Below the pieces are notes generated by a model. The model did not search any database. It was not told where the DNA came from and worked only from the letters and a program-made list of their open reading frames with translations. From assembly GCF_003143775.1 (NCBI RefSeq), contig NZ_QFRJ01000012.1, positions 30,002-94,001 on the forward strand: DNA of 64,000 bases, read 5' to 3'. This stretch comes from Brumimicrobium oceani. Lineage in GTDB: Bacteria; Bacteroidota; Bacteroidia; Flavobacteriales_D; Crocinitomicaceae. Position numbers and translations under genes: made by a program. Shown here piece after piece: positions 45,416 through 55,565 of the stretch. Within the stretch, counting starts at the first letter, position 1. Every line of letters starts with the position of its first letter.

Positions 45416-45955
45416 ATGGGATCGAACGTAGTTTTTTATGCAATGTATAACGATGATGATGTGCTGAAAGATGGTGCAAAAAAGTTAGTTGCAAAAGGAG
45501 TTAAGGTAGCAGATGTATTCTCACCATTTCCAATTCACGGATTAGATCCAATTATTGGATTAAAGGAGACGAGACTGGGTATTATGGCTTTTATATATGG
45601 TTTAACCGGATTAGTGCTTGCCTTAATTGGAATGAGATATATGATGGTTACGGACTGGCCGATGAATATTGGAGGTAAACCAAACTTTTCTTTTCTAGAG
45701 AATATGTTGGCATTTGTTCCAATTACTTTTGAGTTAACTGTTCTTTTTGCTGCGCACGCCATGGCAATTACGTATTTCTTGGTAAATAAGACAATACCAG
45801 GTATGCCAGCAGAGAATCCAGATCCACGTACAACAGATGATCGTTTCGTTATGGAATTGAGGTTAAGCGACAACAGTAAATTTTCTGAAAAGGAATTAGA
45901 AGAGATGTTGATGGAGACAGGTATTGTAGAATTAGATCAAAAACACATTAAATAA
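45416..45955 (+). CDS. actD: Alternative Complex III subunit ActD (DUF3341)
   Basis: 179 residues. The DUF3341 protein of ACIII: an N-terminal soluble domain (VFYAMYNDDDVLKDGAKKLVAKGVKVADVFSPFPIHGLD) followed by two transmembrane helices (GIMAFIYGLTGLVLALIGM; ENMLAFVPITFELTVLFAAHAM) and a short cytoplasmic tail. It peripherally contacts ActC and ActF in solved complexes. The stop lies 3 bp before the actE start. Confidence 0.92.
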   Translation: MGSNVVFYAMYNDDDVLKDGAKKLVAKGVKVADVFSPFPIHGLDPIIGLKETRLGIMAFIYGLTGLVLALIGMRYMMVTDWPMNIGGKPNFSFLENMLAFVPITFELTVLFAAHAMAITYFLVNKTIPGMPAENPDPRTTDDRFVMELRLSDNSKFSEKELEEMLMETGIVELDQKHIK

Positions 45956-45958
45956 GTC

Positions 45959-46711
45959 ATGAAGAAGAAATTTAAGGCAATATCAGCAAAAGCTTTGGTG
46001 CTAACAATTGGTATCGGAGCACTTTCATCTTGTGTTTCAGATCCAGATTCACCAGGGTTGGAATGGATGCCAGATATGTATCGTTCTCCGGCAGTTGAAA
46101 CTTATGTAGACTACGGCTGGGTTAAAGAGGAAATTAATACTGAAGCGATGATGTCGCAGTCTGCAAAGCACCCACCAATGTACACCATTCCTTATAAAGG
46201 GGATATAGAGGATTTGGAATTACACTTGCCATACCACCGTCAGGTTACTAGTTTTGCACCTGTAACACATGGTTTGAAGGCGGAGTATGGTTGGAATATA
46301 AGTGAAGATCCAATCGGAGACTATTTTAAGGCTGCCGAAGATAAAAATCCAATTGTGCTTACTGAAGATAATGAGAAGGAAATCTTCGCTAAGGGTAAGA
46401 AGCTTTTCAACGTGAACTGTGCTCACTGTCATGGTGAGAAAGGTGACGGAAAAGGACCAATGGTGGAAAGTGGAGCCTATTTAGGTGTACCAAATTTCGC
46501 AAATCTTATGGAGCTAGCGGATGGACAAGTGTTCTATTCAATTTATTACGGAAAAGGTATGATGGGAGCACATGCACCATTGTTGAGTAATAAAGAAATA
46601 TGGACTGTTGTTCACCACATCAATAAACTTCGTTACGATGACTATAGTGCTGCAACAGCAAACACTGGTGTAGTAGCTGAATCTACGGATGATGAAAATG
46701 GCGAACAATAA
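45959..46711 (+). CDS. actE: Alternative Complex III monoheme cytochrome c subunit ActE
   Basis: 250 residues. A lipoprotein signal (IGIGALSSC) anchors it at the membrane. The cytochrome c domain has the heme motif CAHCH near residue 157 with the axial Met in GKGMMGAHAPLL. It passes electrons from ActA to the oxidase or another cytochrome. It is the fifth gene of the operon, 35 bp before actF. Confidence 0.93.
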   Translation: MKKKFKAISAKALVLTIGIGALSSCVSDPDSPGLEWMPDMYRSPAVETYVDYGWVKEEINTEAMMSQSAKHPPMYTIPYKGDIEDLELHLPYHRQVTSFAPVTHGLKAEYGWNISEDPIGDYFKAAEDKNPIVLTEDNEKEIFAKGKKLFNVNCAHCHGEKGDGKGPMVESGAYLGVPNFANLMELADGQVFYSIYYGKGMMGAHAPLLSNKEIWTVVHHINKLRYDDYSAATANTGVVAESTDDENGEQ

Positions 46712-46745
46712 TAGAGTTTTATAATTAAGAAAATTATTACATAAA

Positions 46746-47954
46746 ATGGATTATCAAGTTTCAAACAAGGCTAAATTATGGACGACAGCCGCTATGGTGA
46801 TTGGAGTTCTATTTACAGGTATCGGAATAATCGCAGCTTCAGGTGATGGTCATCTTGGACAAAAATTCTTAGGAAACCTATTATCAAACAGCTTTTTCTT
46901 TTTCTCAATTGCTATTAGTGCGCTGTTCTTTTTGGCTCTGCAATATGCAACGGAGTCAGGTTGGTACGTATATATCAAAAGGGTGTTAGAAGCAATTACG
47001 GGCTTTTTACCAATGGGTAGTGGACTATTGGTTATTACTTTTCTTTCATTAACATTTACGAATGGTTCTCATATTTATATGTGGATGGACCCTGAGGTTA
47101 TGAATGAAGGAGGTTCACATTATGACGCTCTTTCTGCCGGCAAAGGAGCTTATCTGAATACACCGTTCTTTTGGATTAGAACTGTTGCCTATTTAGCAAT
47201 TTACTACATTATGTGGAAAGGATTTATGAAACGTTCATTAGAAATGGACAATAATCCAGATCTAGCAGAGCAGTTACACTTTAAGAATTACAGAAGAGGA
47301 GCTCTTTTCCTTGTGTTTTTCGCGATTTTTAGCTCAACAAGTTCTTGGGACTGGATTATGTCTATTGATATTCACTGGTTCTCTACATTATTTGGATGGT
47401 ATGTTTTTGCTGGTTCTTGGACAAGCGCCATGGTGGTTACAATTATCCTCTTGTTGTATTTAAAGAAACTTGGATATTTGCCTAAGGTGAACGAAAGCCA
47501 TATCCATGATATCGGAAAGTGGGTTTTTGCTACTTCTTTCCTATGGGCTTATCTTTGGTTCTCTCAGTACATGCTAATCTGGTATGCAAATATCCCAGAG
47601 GAGACAACTTACTATTTAATGCGTATTGAGCACTACAAAATTCTTTATTTTGGAATGTTTATTATTAATTTTGCTTTCCCGATGTTACTTTTAATGTCAA
47701 GAGATGCTAAAAGACACGCTGGTATTCTTACTTTTGTAGGATTAGTTATATTGGCGGGACACTGGTTAGATGTTTGGATTATGGTTATGGGAGGTTCAAT
47801 GGGACCAACTGCAAGTATTGGATTTATGGAAATCGGTATGGCAGTATTGTTCTGTGGGCTTTTCGTGAGAGTAATTTTGCTTAAGTTATCACAGTCTCCA
47901 TTGGTGAGCAAGAACCATCCGTTTTTGGATGAATCTTTACATCACGAGATATAA
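46746..47954 (+). CDS. actF: Alternative Complex III membrane subunit ActF
   Basis: 402 residues with about ten transmembrane helices, a diverged paralogue of ActC. Landmarks are SSTSSWDWIMSIDIHWFSTLFGWYVF and FLWAYLWFSQYMLIWYANIPEETTYY. It forms part of the membrane core of ACIII and probably the proton path. It is followed by coxB 34 bp downstream. Confidence 0.92.
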   Translation: MDYQVSNKAKLWTTAAMVIGVLFTGIGIIAASGDGHLGQKFLGNLLSNSFFFFSIAISALFFLALQYATESGWYVYIKRVLEAITGFLPMGSGLLVITFLSLTFTNGSHIYMWMDPEVMNEGGSHYDALSAGKGAYLNTPFFWIRTVAYLAIYYIMWKGFMKRSLEMDNNPDLAEQLHFKNYRRGALFLVFFAIFSSTSSWDWIMSIDIHWFSTLFGWYVFAGSWTSAMVVTIILLLYLKKLGYLPKVNESHIHDIGKWVFATSFLWAYLWFSQYMLIWYANIPEETTYYLMRIEHYKILYFGMFIINFAFPMLLLMSRDAKRHAGILTFVGLVILAGHWLDVWIMVMGGSMGPTASIGFMEIGMAVLFCGLFVRVILLKLSQSPLVSKNHPFLDESLHHEI

Positions 47955-47987
47955 TTTTTAAATTTAGAATAAGTTAATTTTAGAGAG

Positions 47988-49232
47988 ATGGGTAGTAAGT
48001 TGATTATAATATTGGTGATCATTTTTGGTGTTCTTGCAATTGCACAATTAGTGCGAGTAGGTGAGTTAAGTGCCAAACAGGCCAAACGAAGAGAGGAAGA
48101 AATTCCCGAGAATGAAAATAAATTCAACGCGAACATGATGCTTGTTTTCATGGTTGCTCTTTACGCTGGTTTTATTTATATGATGCTGGAATATGGTTAC
48201 GTTGATTTGGGACCAGCAGCTTCAGCACATGGACAAGAAATAGATTGGCTGTTTGACCTTAATTGGATCATTATTATTGCAGTATTTTTCTTAACAAACA
48301 CGTTGTTATTTGTTTTCGCTTGGAAGTATGCAAGGAAACCTGGTGTTAAAGCATTCTACTATGCCCACAATAATAAACTAGAAATGGTTTGGACAGTGAT
48401 TCCAGCGGCTGTGCTTTCAGTGATCATTATTTTAGGATTGAGAACTTGGAATGATACCACAGAAAAAGCGGGTGCGGAATTCGAGAATATTGAAATATTT
48501 GCATATCAGTTTGCTTGGACTGCGCGTTACTCAGGTATGAATAATGAACTTGGTAAGTTCGATTATAAGCTTACAACTGCTGAGAATCCTTATGCTATTA
48601 TGACTAAGGACAACATAGAGCGTTCTCTATCTTTAATGAAAGTAGGAGAGCCTGGTCAAAATGGTATTGAGAGGTTAGAAAACCAGTTGAATGATCGTAC
48701 AATCATGCTTTCTGCGAAAGAACGTAAAAACTTGGAGACGGAGCTAGGTAGAAAAGAGAGAATGTCTAGACTTTTGGAAGCGATGTCTATTACTTATTCT
48801 GATTCTTTGGATGAATTGGCAAATGACGATGTGATTTTAGAGGATAGTTTAGTATTGTTGAAAGGACAAAAATATAACCTTTCCTTCCGTTCTAAAGATG
48901 TTATTCACAGTGCGTTTTTCCCTCATTTCAGAATGCAAATGAACACCGTTCCTGGGATGACAACTTACTTTAAATTCCAGCCAATTTTTTCTTCTGATGA
49001 GATGAAGAGAAAACTAAACAACCCAGAATTTGAGTACGCAATGTTGTGTAACAAAATCTGTGGTGGTTCTCATTATAGAATGAAAATGTCTGTAAAAGTA
49101 CTGGAACCAAAAGAGTTTTTAGAATGGCAGAAAACAAAAGCAACTTACGATGGAACACCTTGGATTGAAGGTAATGAAGCTAAATTGCTTGAGTACTACG
49201 AGTCAATCGCAAGTAGAGTTATAGAGAATTAA
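47988..49232 (+). CDS. coxB: cytochrome c oxidase subunit II
   Basis: 414 residues, longer than usual. It has an N-terminal TM helix, a second pair of helices around residues 85-155 and a periplasmic CuA domain. The CuA ligands are visible in DVIHSAFFPHF and the motif CNKICGGSHYRM. An extra ~95-residue helical insertion (around 190-285, ERLENQLNDRTIMLSAKERKNLETELGRK) separates the first cupredoxin strands from the rest, as in several Bacteroidota. It follows actF and precedes coxA in the same operon. Confidence 0.93.
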   Translation: MGSKLIIILVIIFGVLAIAQLVRVGELSAKQAKRREEEIPENENKFNANMMLVFMVALYAGFIYMMLEYGYVDLGPAASAHGQEIDWLFDLNWIIIIAVFFLTNTLLFVFAWKYARKPGVKAFYYAHNNKLEMVWTVIPAAVLSVIIILGLRTWNDTTEKAGAEFENIEIFAYQFAWTARYSGMNNELGKFDYKLTTAENPYAIMTKDNIERSLSLMKVGEPGQNGIERLENQLNDRTIMLSAKERKNLETELGRKERMSRLLEAMSITYSDSLDELANDDVILEDSLVLLKGQKYNLSFRSKDVIHSAFFPHFRMQMNTVPGMTTYFKFQPIFSSDEMKRKLNNPEFEYAMLCNKICGGSHYRMKMSVKVLEPKEFLEWQKTKATYDGTPWIEGNEAKLLEYYESIASRVIEN

Positions 49233-49262
49233 TCATTTATCAATAAATAAATATTTTACAAC

Positions 49263-51062
49263 ATGGCAGCTGCAGCTCAAGAAGCAATTCACGAACACGA
49301 TCACCACGAAGAGAGCTTTGTATCAAAGTACATCTTCAGCTACGACCATAAAATGATTGGTAAGCAATTTTTGCTTGCTGCTATATTTATGGGTCTTGTA
49401 GGGATGATGTTGTCTGTATTTTTTAGAATACAATTAGCATGGCCTGGAGAATCTTCAGACTTTTTAAATATGTTTTTGGGTGACCGTTGGGCGCCAGAGG
49501 GAATTCTTAACCAAGACATGTACCTTGGTTTGGTAACAATACACGGTACTATTATGGTATTCTTCGTTTTGACAGGAGGATTGAGTGGTACTTTCTCTAA
49601 CGTATTGATCCCTTTACAAATTGGTGCAAGAGATATGGCATCTGGATTTATTAACATGATGTCTGCATGGTTGTTCAATTTGTCTTCCATTATCATGTTG
49701 GCTTCTCTTTTTGTTGAGTCAGGTCCTGCAATGTCTGGATGGACTGTTTATCCTCCATTGTCCGCGCTACCTCAAGCGGTTTCTGGATCTGGATTAGGAA
49801 TGACACTTTGGCTAATATCCCTAACTATTTTTATCGCCTCATCTTTGATTGGATCTTTGAACTACATTTCAACGATTGTAAACCTTCGAACGAAAGGAAT
49901 GAAAATGACTAGATTGCCACTAACAATTTGGGCATTCTTGGTTACTGCAATTGTGGGTGTATTGGCATTCCCAGTTTTATTATCTGCGGCGTTGTTATTG
50001 TTCATGGATAGGGTGATGGGTACTTCTTTCTATCTAAGTGATATTATCGTTGGAGGTGAGATGTTAGATAATGTTGGTGGTTCACCAATTCTTTATCAAC
50101 ACCTCTTCTGGTTTTTAGGGCACCCAGAGGTTTATATTGTACTTCTACCAGCTTTGGGTATTTCCTCTGAGGTGATTTCAACTAATTCACGTAAACCTAT
50201 CTTCGGTTATCGTGCGATGATTGGATCGTTATTAGCTATAGGGTTCTTGTCCTTTATTGTTTGGGCACACCACATGTTTGTGTCGGGTATGGATCCGTTT
50301 TTAGGTAGTGTTTTCGTATTTACGACATTATTAATTGCAATTCCTTCTGCTGTAAAGGTATTTAACTATTTAACTACTCTTTGGAGAGGATCAATTGTAT
50401 TTACTCCAGCAATGCTTTTCGCAGTAGGATTAGTTTCTACATTTATTTCAGGTGGTGTTACAGGTATTATTCTTGCCGATTCTGCATTGGATATTCAAGT
50501 TCATGATACTTATTTCGTAGTCGCTCACTTCCACGTCGTAATGGGACTTTCAGCTATCTTTGGTATGTTTGCTGGTGTTTATCACTGGTTCCCAAAAATG
50601 TATGGTAGGATGATGAATAACCGATTAGGTTATGCTCACTTCTGGACTACAATTGTAAGTGGTTATGGAGTTTTCTTGCCAATGCACTTTGTAGGAATTG
50701 GTGGAGCGCCAAGAAGATACTATGACAACTCCATTTTTGATACGTTTAATCCTACAGCGGGTGAAATGATGTTAAACTTGAACGTAATTATTACCGTTTT
50801 CGCAATTATTGGTGCGTTCGGACAACTGTTCTTTTTCTTTAACTTCTTTTACAGTATTTTCAGAGGTCCAAAAGCTCCTTTAAATCCTTGGAAGTCAAAT
50901 ACATTGGAATGGACGACTCCAACAGCTCTTCCTGGTCACGGGAACTGGCCTGGAGAATTACCAACTGTTCACCGTTGGCCTTATGATTATTCTAAGCCAG
51001 GAGCGGAAGAGGACTTTATTCCTCAAACAGTTCCATTAAAGCCGGGTGAAGAAGAGCATTAG
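49263..51062 (+). CDS. coxA: cytochrome c oxidase subunit I (aa3-type)
   Basis: 599 residues, 12 transmembrane helices. Heme a and CuB ligands are in FVLTGGL-adjacent VTIHGTIMVF, the HPEVYIVLLP segment with the cross-linked His-Tyr, IVWAHHMFVSGMD, and HDTYFVVAHFHVVMG. This is an A-type proton-pumping oxidase that uses heme A made by CtaA. Last gene of the act-cox operon, with a strong terminator 20 bp downstream. coxC and others are not in this window. Confidence 0.96.
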   Translation: MAAAAQEAIHEHDHHEESFVSKYIFSYDHKMIGKQFLLAAIFMGLVGMMLSVFFRIQLAWPGESSDFLNMFLGDRWAPEGILNQDMYLGLVTIHGTIMVFFVLTGGLSGTFSNVLIPLQIGARDMASGFINMMSAWLFNLSSIIMLASLFVESGPAMSGWTVYPPLSALPQAVSGSGLGMTLWLISLTIFIASSLIGSLNYISTIVNLRTKGMKMTRLPLTIWAFLVTAIVGVLAFPVLLSAALLLFMDRVMGTSFYLSDIIVGGEMLDNVGGSPILYQHLFWFLGHPEVYIVLLPALGISSEVISTNSRKPIFGYRAMIGSLLAIGFLSFIVWAHHMFVSGMDPFLGSVFVFTTLLIAIPSAVKVFNYLTTLWRGSIVFTPAMLFAVGLVSTFISGGVTGIILADSALDIQVHDTYFVVAHFHVVMGLSAIFGMFAGVYHWFPKMYGRMMNNRLGYAHFWTTIVSGYGVFLPMHFVGIGGAPRRYYDNSIFDTFNPTAGEMMLNLNVIITVFAIIGAFGQLFFFFNFFYSIFRGPKAPLNPWKSNTLEWTTPTALPGHGNWPGELPTVHRWPYDYSKPGAEEDFIPQTVPLKPGEEEH

Positions 51063-51082
51063 TCTTATTATATAATATTTAT

Positions 51083-51116
51083 AAAGCCCAGTACATTTTG
51101 TGTGCTGGGCTTTTCT
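51083..51116 (+). terminator. rho-independent terminator of the act-cox operon
   Basis: AAAGCCCAGTACA and TGTGCTGGGCTTT form a 13-bp stem (one wobble) around TTTTG, followed by TTTTCTT. Confidence 0.85.
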
Positions 51117-51143
51117 TATATTTGATAACCAATTATAAAGAAA

Positions 51144-52169
51144 GTGGAAGAAGAGGAGGATTTTGATTACAAAATGGAGAATAACAACCCAGACTCTGAT
51201 TTCGATCGTGTTTTACGTCCGAAGTCGTTAGAGGATTTTACTGGCCAAAAAAAGATTGTTGAGAATCTTCAAATCTTTGTACAAGCAACGAAACAGAGAA
51301 ATGAACCTTTAGATCATGTTTTACTACATGGCCCACCAGGTTTGGGTAAAACGACTTTGGCCAATATCATTGCTAATGAGTTGGAAGTTGGTTTTAAGGT
51401 AACTTCTGGACCCGTCTTGGATAAACCAGGAGATCTTGCTGGCTTACTTACGAACTTGGGTGAAGGAGATGTTCTGTTTATTGATGAAATTCATCGGCTG
51501 TCTCCTGTTATAGAGGAGTACCTTTATTCGGCTATGGAGGATTTTGTGATAGACATTATGATTGATTCAGGGCCTAACGCAAGAACTGTGCAAATCGCAT
51601 TAAATCCATTTACCTTAATAGGCGCAACTACTCGTTCAGGGCTATTAACGGCACCTTTAAGAGCTAGATTTGGTATCAATGCTCGTTTGCAGTATTATAA
51701 TGCTAAAACTCTAACCTCCATTATTAATCGTTCTTCAGATTTACTAGATATTCCTATTCAGCATGATGCAGCGTATGAGATTGCGAGTAGAAGTAGGGGG
51801 ACACCTAGAATAGCTAACGCATTGCTTAGAAGAGTGAGAGATTTTGCTCAAATAAAAGGGAATGGTACAATCAATATTGAAATTACCAATATTGCCTTAA
51901 CTGCACTCAATGTAGATCAAAATGGTTTGGACGAAATGGATAACCGACTTCTTACCGCTTTGATTGAAAAGTTTAGTGGTGGTCCTGTTGGAATAACTAC
52001 TTTGGCTACTGCTGTGGGTGAAAATGCAGGAACTATTGAGGAGGTTTACGAACCTTTTTTAATTCAAGAAGGTTTTTTAGTAAGAACGCAGCGTGGTAGG
52101 AAAGTGACAACTAAGGCTTATGAGCATTTAGGAAAGAAACCTGCTAGTTCTCAAGGAGATTTATTCTAA
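51144..52169 (+). CDS. ruvB: Holliday junction branch migration DNA helicase RuvB
   Basis: 341 residues. A hexameric AAA+ motor working with RuvA at Holliday junctions. Walker A is [12 protein letters not shown], Walker B is [10 protein letters not shown], sensor 1 is [20 protein letters not shown], and the C-terminal winged helix ([19 protein letters not shown]) binds DNA. The given start is a GTG; the ATG at 51174 ([10 protein letters not shown]) would give a 331-residue protein of normal length and is equally possible. Confidence 0.96.
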   Translation: MEEEEDFDYKMENNNPDSDFDRVLRPKSLEDFTGQKKIVENLQIFVQATKQRNEPLDHVLLHGPPGLGKTTLANIIANELEVGFKVTSGPVLDKPGDLAGLLTNLGEGDVLFIDEIHRLSPVIEEYLYSAMEDFVIDIMIDSGPNARTVQIALNPFTLIGATTRSGLLTAPLRARFGINARLQYYNAKTLTSIINRSSDLLDIPIQHDAAYEIASRSRGTPRIANALLRRVRDFAQIKGNGTINIEITNIALTALNVDQNGLDEMDNRLLTALIEKFSGGPVGITTLATAVGENAGTIEEVYEPFLIQEGFLVRTQRGRKVTTKAYEHLGKKPASSQGDLF

Positions 52170-52208
52170 AAAAGAATCATAAAAAATTGGAGTAATTGAT
52201 ATATATTG

Positions 52209-52222
52209 CTGATACAAATCAA
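52209..52222 (+). promoter_or_regulatory. isolated FNR-like box after ruvB
   Basis: CTGAT-ACAA-ATCAA fits TGAY-N4-RTCA but has no -7 element at the class II distance and no gene nearby. It may be chance. Confidence 0.2.
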
Positions 52223-52351
52223 TCTAAACTTGGGTAATCTTAACTGGCTCAGTTCTTATTTTAGGCTGTTATTATTGCGGTAACGCATTTTCGGTCTAAC
52301 TCGAGATATGAGTTGACCTAAACTATGTTCTATGGACTTAATATTCTAATT

Positions 52352-52381
52352 AAAAAAGGAGCATTAATGCTCCTTTTTTTT
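52352..52381. terminator. bidirectional terminator
   Basis: AAAAAAGGAGCATTAATGC plus TCCTTTTTTTT: a 10-bp self-complementary hairpin GGAGCATTAATGCTCC with A- and T-runs on both sides. It would end the 62-residue minus-strand gene and any plus-strand transcript from ruvB. Confidence 0.8.
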
Positions 52382-52568
52382 ATTTCTTATAAAAAACCTT
52401 TTTTAGAATTGAAGGGTAGAGTTGGCCAAACTCAATCATACACCATTCTTTTAAAGAATGCAGATCTTCGGATTTATTGATCCATTTAACAGATTTTTCT
52501 AACTCCTTTTGAAAGAGTTGTCTGTCAAAGCTAACTTTCGTTAGAATATTCTTACTTAACTCAAGCAT
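52380..52568 (-). CDS. small conserved Bacteroidota protein of unknown function
   Basis: 62 residues beginning MLELSKNILTKVSFDRQLFQKELEKS, helical and charged, with WCMIEFGQLYPSILKKVF at the end. I recall similar ~60-residue proteins with the L-F-x-K-E-L and K-x-W-C patterns in other flavobacteria, so a real gene is likely. No function is known. Monocistronic, with a perfect bidirectional terminator at its stop. Confidence 0.7.
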   Translation of the reverse strand: MLELSKNILTKVSFDRQLFQKELEKSVKWINKSEDLHSLKEWCMIEFGQLYPSILKKVFYKK

Positions 52569-52919
52569 TGTTGTATTCTTTTACATTTCTTCTAATATAC
52601 TGCAAAGGTTGAGTAAAAAGCAACTTTTATCTGTTAAATAATTTTCTTCTAAATTGTTGGTAATTTTCTTTGTTACGATGCAATAAATTACCTTGTGTTG
52701 GTAGTCAGGCGCTAGGTACATTTTTAACTGCTTTGGCGTCAGCGGTTAAGTTATCTGTATTAACGAGATTGATTTCATGAATTGTTTTCAATAAACATTA
52801 GCTTTTGGGCACTATTATTCAATAAATACCATAAAAAGGGGATGTTAATTTGTGTTTAAATCCTCTACTTTTGTCTCCGAAAATAACGATTATTTATAAT
52901 TAGTCTAAATAACAATAAC
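52569..52919. other. intergenic region before the TonB receptor
   Basis: 351 bp between divergent genes. The only supported element is TACTTTTG at 52866-52873, a perfect -7 box 46 bp before the receptor ATG. No Fur-style palindrome or FNR-like box was found. Confidence 0.45.
52866..52873 (+). promoter_or_regulatory. -7 promoter element of the TonB receptor gene
   Basis: TACTTTTG, a perfect TAnnTTTG match giving a ~43-nt leader. Confidence 0.5.
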
Positions 52920-55394
52920 ATGAAAAATTTAAATATTATATCAAAGAGCATTTTAGTTTCGTTCCTAATTTTTTGTTTTAATAATATGACTTGGGGTCAA
53001 ACAGGTGTTGTTTATGGAAAAGTTACTTCAAGTAAACCACTGCCTATAGCTGGGGTTAATATTCTTATAAGTGAATTGGCTGTTAATACTTATTCTGATG
53101 AAAATGGGAATTACATATTAACTGGAATTCCATACGGTTCATATTCTGTTCAATTTAATAGCGAGAAATTCATCCCTGAAGAAAATGATTTAATCGTAAA
53201 TTCTGAAACTACTGTATTCAATAAAACGCTTTCATTTCCAGTAAAAGTACTTGATCAAATGGAGGTCTTTGGAATAAAAGAAAAGCAACCCGATAAACTG
53301 GATGCTATTACCCGCTTGCCATTATTGCCAACAGAGCAAATTCAGAGTATTTCTATTATATCTGAAAAGCTAATTGAACAACAAGGGAATTTAAGTATTT
53401 CCGAGGCTACAAGAAACGTTGCCGGTATTTATACTTATGCAACATATGGTGGTGTTAGAGAAAGTATGTCTTCCCGTGGTTTTCGTGGAATTCCGGTCTT
53501 GAAAAATGGAGTTAGAATTCATACTGATTTTAGAGGGTCAGGTTTTTCAACGGATTTTTCTGGTGTTGAATCAATTCAAGTTTTGAAAGGAGCAAATTCT
53601 ATTACAATGGGTGCGGCTACAGATTTAGGGAGTCCAGGTGGTATTATAAACATTGTGACTAAATCTCCTAAATTCCAGAACAGAGGAAATGTATCGATGA
53701 GAGTGGGCTCTTTTAATCAATTTAGACCTACATTCGATGTCGAAAATGTTATAGGAAAGGAGGGTAGAGTTTCATTCAGAATAAATGGAGCCTATGAAAA
53801 CATCCGAACATTCCAGAACATTGAAGGAATTGGACAAGAAAAGTTCTATATTAATCCTTCTTTGGCTTTTAGACCTGACAATAAAACAGAAATCATCTTA
53901 GAATTGGATTACCTGGACGATGTAAGGGCTTTTGATCCCGGAACTGTAAACATGGATCAGGACAATTTAACCAATGCTATATATGAATTGCCAATGGATC
54001 GCTTTTTAGGGTTTAGAGGGAACAATGCAATTCAGAAAACTACAACTTATACTGCACGTTTCAGAAGAGACCTTTCTCCAAAATTATACTTGAGGGGTGC
54101 AGCTTACTTCGCAGATTATAATTCAGATGCCGTTGTTTCTTCTCTTAATGCTTTGGATAGAAATGATAGTTTAGACATCAATGTTTTTGAAAATTCGATG
54201 TACAAAAGATCAATTGGGAAAAATAATGCTAGACATGACAAAAGTATGGTTATCCAAATGGATTTAATAGGACATAAAATTAAAACAGGCATTTTTAAGC
54301 ACACTTTTCAGGCAGGTATTGACTACAGATCGACGGATTTAACAACAAGTAGTTTTAATTCATTAGTCGTTGATACAATAAATGTTACCAATGAAGTGAA
54401 CAATGATTTAGGAGCGGATATAGAAGATTTTACATTAACTGACACCCAAGAATCAACCACAAGTGGTATTGGTGTTTCAGCGCAAGAAGTTTTGCAAATT
54501 GGAGAACGGGTTAGACTCTTTGGTGGTGTACGTTTTGGAACTTCAAATAGCTATAGTCCTTTAGCGAATGCAAACACTACAGAAACTTTTATTAATCCTG
54601 TGACCGGTGCGATGATCAAGGTTTGGAAGGAATTGAGTTTGTTTGGTTCTTATACCAACAGCACAAATCCACGAACAGCGGCCTATCTTGATATAGATGG
54701 CAATCCTTTAGGAAATGAAACTATTTCTCAATTTGAAGCGGGAATAAAATCATCATGGTTTAAAGACCGTTTGAGGTTTAACGCAACTTATTACTTCATT
54801 ACTAATAAAGGTATGAATATTCAAGCGGCCAAAGAAAACCCTGTAACAGGACTAATTGAGCTTCAAAATTATTATTTTCAAGGAGGAAATGATGAAAGAA
54901 AAGGTGTAGAAATAGAGCTTGTTGGTCGATTATTGGAGAACTTAGAATTAATAATTGGATACTCTTATATTGATGCGCAATACAAAGAGCACACGACCTT
55001 TGTGCCAGGCTCTTCGCCAAATGGAACACCAGATCACACGCTAAATGTATACTTAAATTATTCTTTCGAAAACCAGGCTTTAAAGGGACTGTCTTTAGGT
55101 GCTGGATTCTATTATTTAGGCGAAAGACCTTACAATGATTGGACACAGAGTAATGTAGACTTCCACGGAATTTCTCCAAATGTAGAGCCATGGAATAATA
55201 AAGCATACTCATTATTGAATGCTCAAGTAAATTATGACTTTAAAAATGTAAAAGATAAGACTTTGCAAAATTTCAATGTGAGGATTTTGGCTAATAATAT
55301 TATGAATACTGTTGGATATGATGCTTATCGAACAAGGTTTATCAATCGTGTTACTCCAAGAAACTTCGCAATAGTTATTGGATATAAATTTTAA
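52920..55394 (+). CDS. TonB-dependent siderophore-type receptor
   Basis: 824 residues. Signal peptide (to about residue 26, NNMTWGQ), a carboxypeptidase-regulatory-like domain (about 28-105, GVVYGKVTSSKPLPIAGVNILISEL), a plug domain (about 135-245, with ISEATRNVAGIYTYATYGGVRESMSSRGFRG and QVLKGANSITMG) and a 22-strand beta-barrel ending in GYKF. Domain order and plug motifs match the FpvA-type siderophore receptors; the substrate is probably an iron chelate but is not proven. It is monocistronic. Confidence 0.9.
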   Translation: MKNLNIISKSILVSFLIFCFNNMTWGQTGVVYGKVTSSKPLPIAGVNILISELAVNTYSDENGNYILTGIPYGSYSVQFNSEKFIPEENDLIVNSETTVFNKTLSFPVKVLDQMEVFGIKEKQPDKLDAITRLPLLPTEQIQSISIISEKLIEQQGNLSISEATRNVAGIYTYATYGGVRESMSSRGFRGIPVLKNGVRIHTDFRGSGFSTDFSGVESIQVLKGANSITMGAATDLGSPGGIINIVTKSPKFQNRGNVSMRVGSFNQFRPTFDVENVIGKEGRVSFRINGAYENIRTFQNIEGIGQEKFYINPSLAFRPDNKTEIILELDYLDDVRAFDPGTVNMDQDNLTNAIYELPMDRFLGFRGNNAIQKTTTYTARFRRDLSPKLYLRGAAYFADYNSDAVVSSLNALDRNDSLDINVFENSMYKRSIGKNNARHDKSMVIQMDLIGHKIKTGIFKHTFQAGIDYRSTDLTTSSFNSLVVDTINVTNEVNNDLGADIEDFTLTDTQESTTSGIGVSAQEVLQIGERVRLFGGVRFGTSNSYSPLANANTTETFINPVTGAMIKVWKELSLFGSYTNSTNPRTAAYLDIDGNPLGNETISQFEAGIKSSWFKDRLRFNATYYFITNKGMNIQAAKENPVTGLIELQNYYFQGGNDERKGVEIELVGRLLENLELIIGYSYIDAQYKEHTTFVPGSSPNGTPDHTLNVYLNYSFENQALKGLSLGAGFYYLGERPYNDWTQSNVDFHGISPNVEPWNNKAYSLLNAQVNYDFKNVKDKTLQNFNVRILANNIMNTVGYDAYRTRFINRVTPRNFAIVIGYKF

Positions 55395-55565
55395 GCTATT
55401 CTGTCAATTTTTGAGGTAGTTTGTTTTTGAATTCATTATAATAAGAAATAGGGTGGACGCAGGTCTGCCCTTATTTTTGTAATGGGATAAAAAAATCAAA
55501 ACACAAGTCAATTTTTTATCGTTTAAAAATAGTACATTTGGTTTGTAAAAAAACGAATAAGCATT

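Noticed and set aside
52201..52380. Third FNR-controlled sRNA after ruvB (box at 52209, terminator at 52352)
   Set aside because: No -7 element at the required distance and no similarity to the A/B cassettes; the terminator is explained by the adjacent minus-strand gene.
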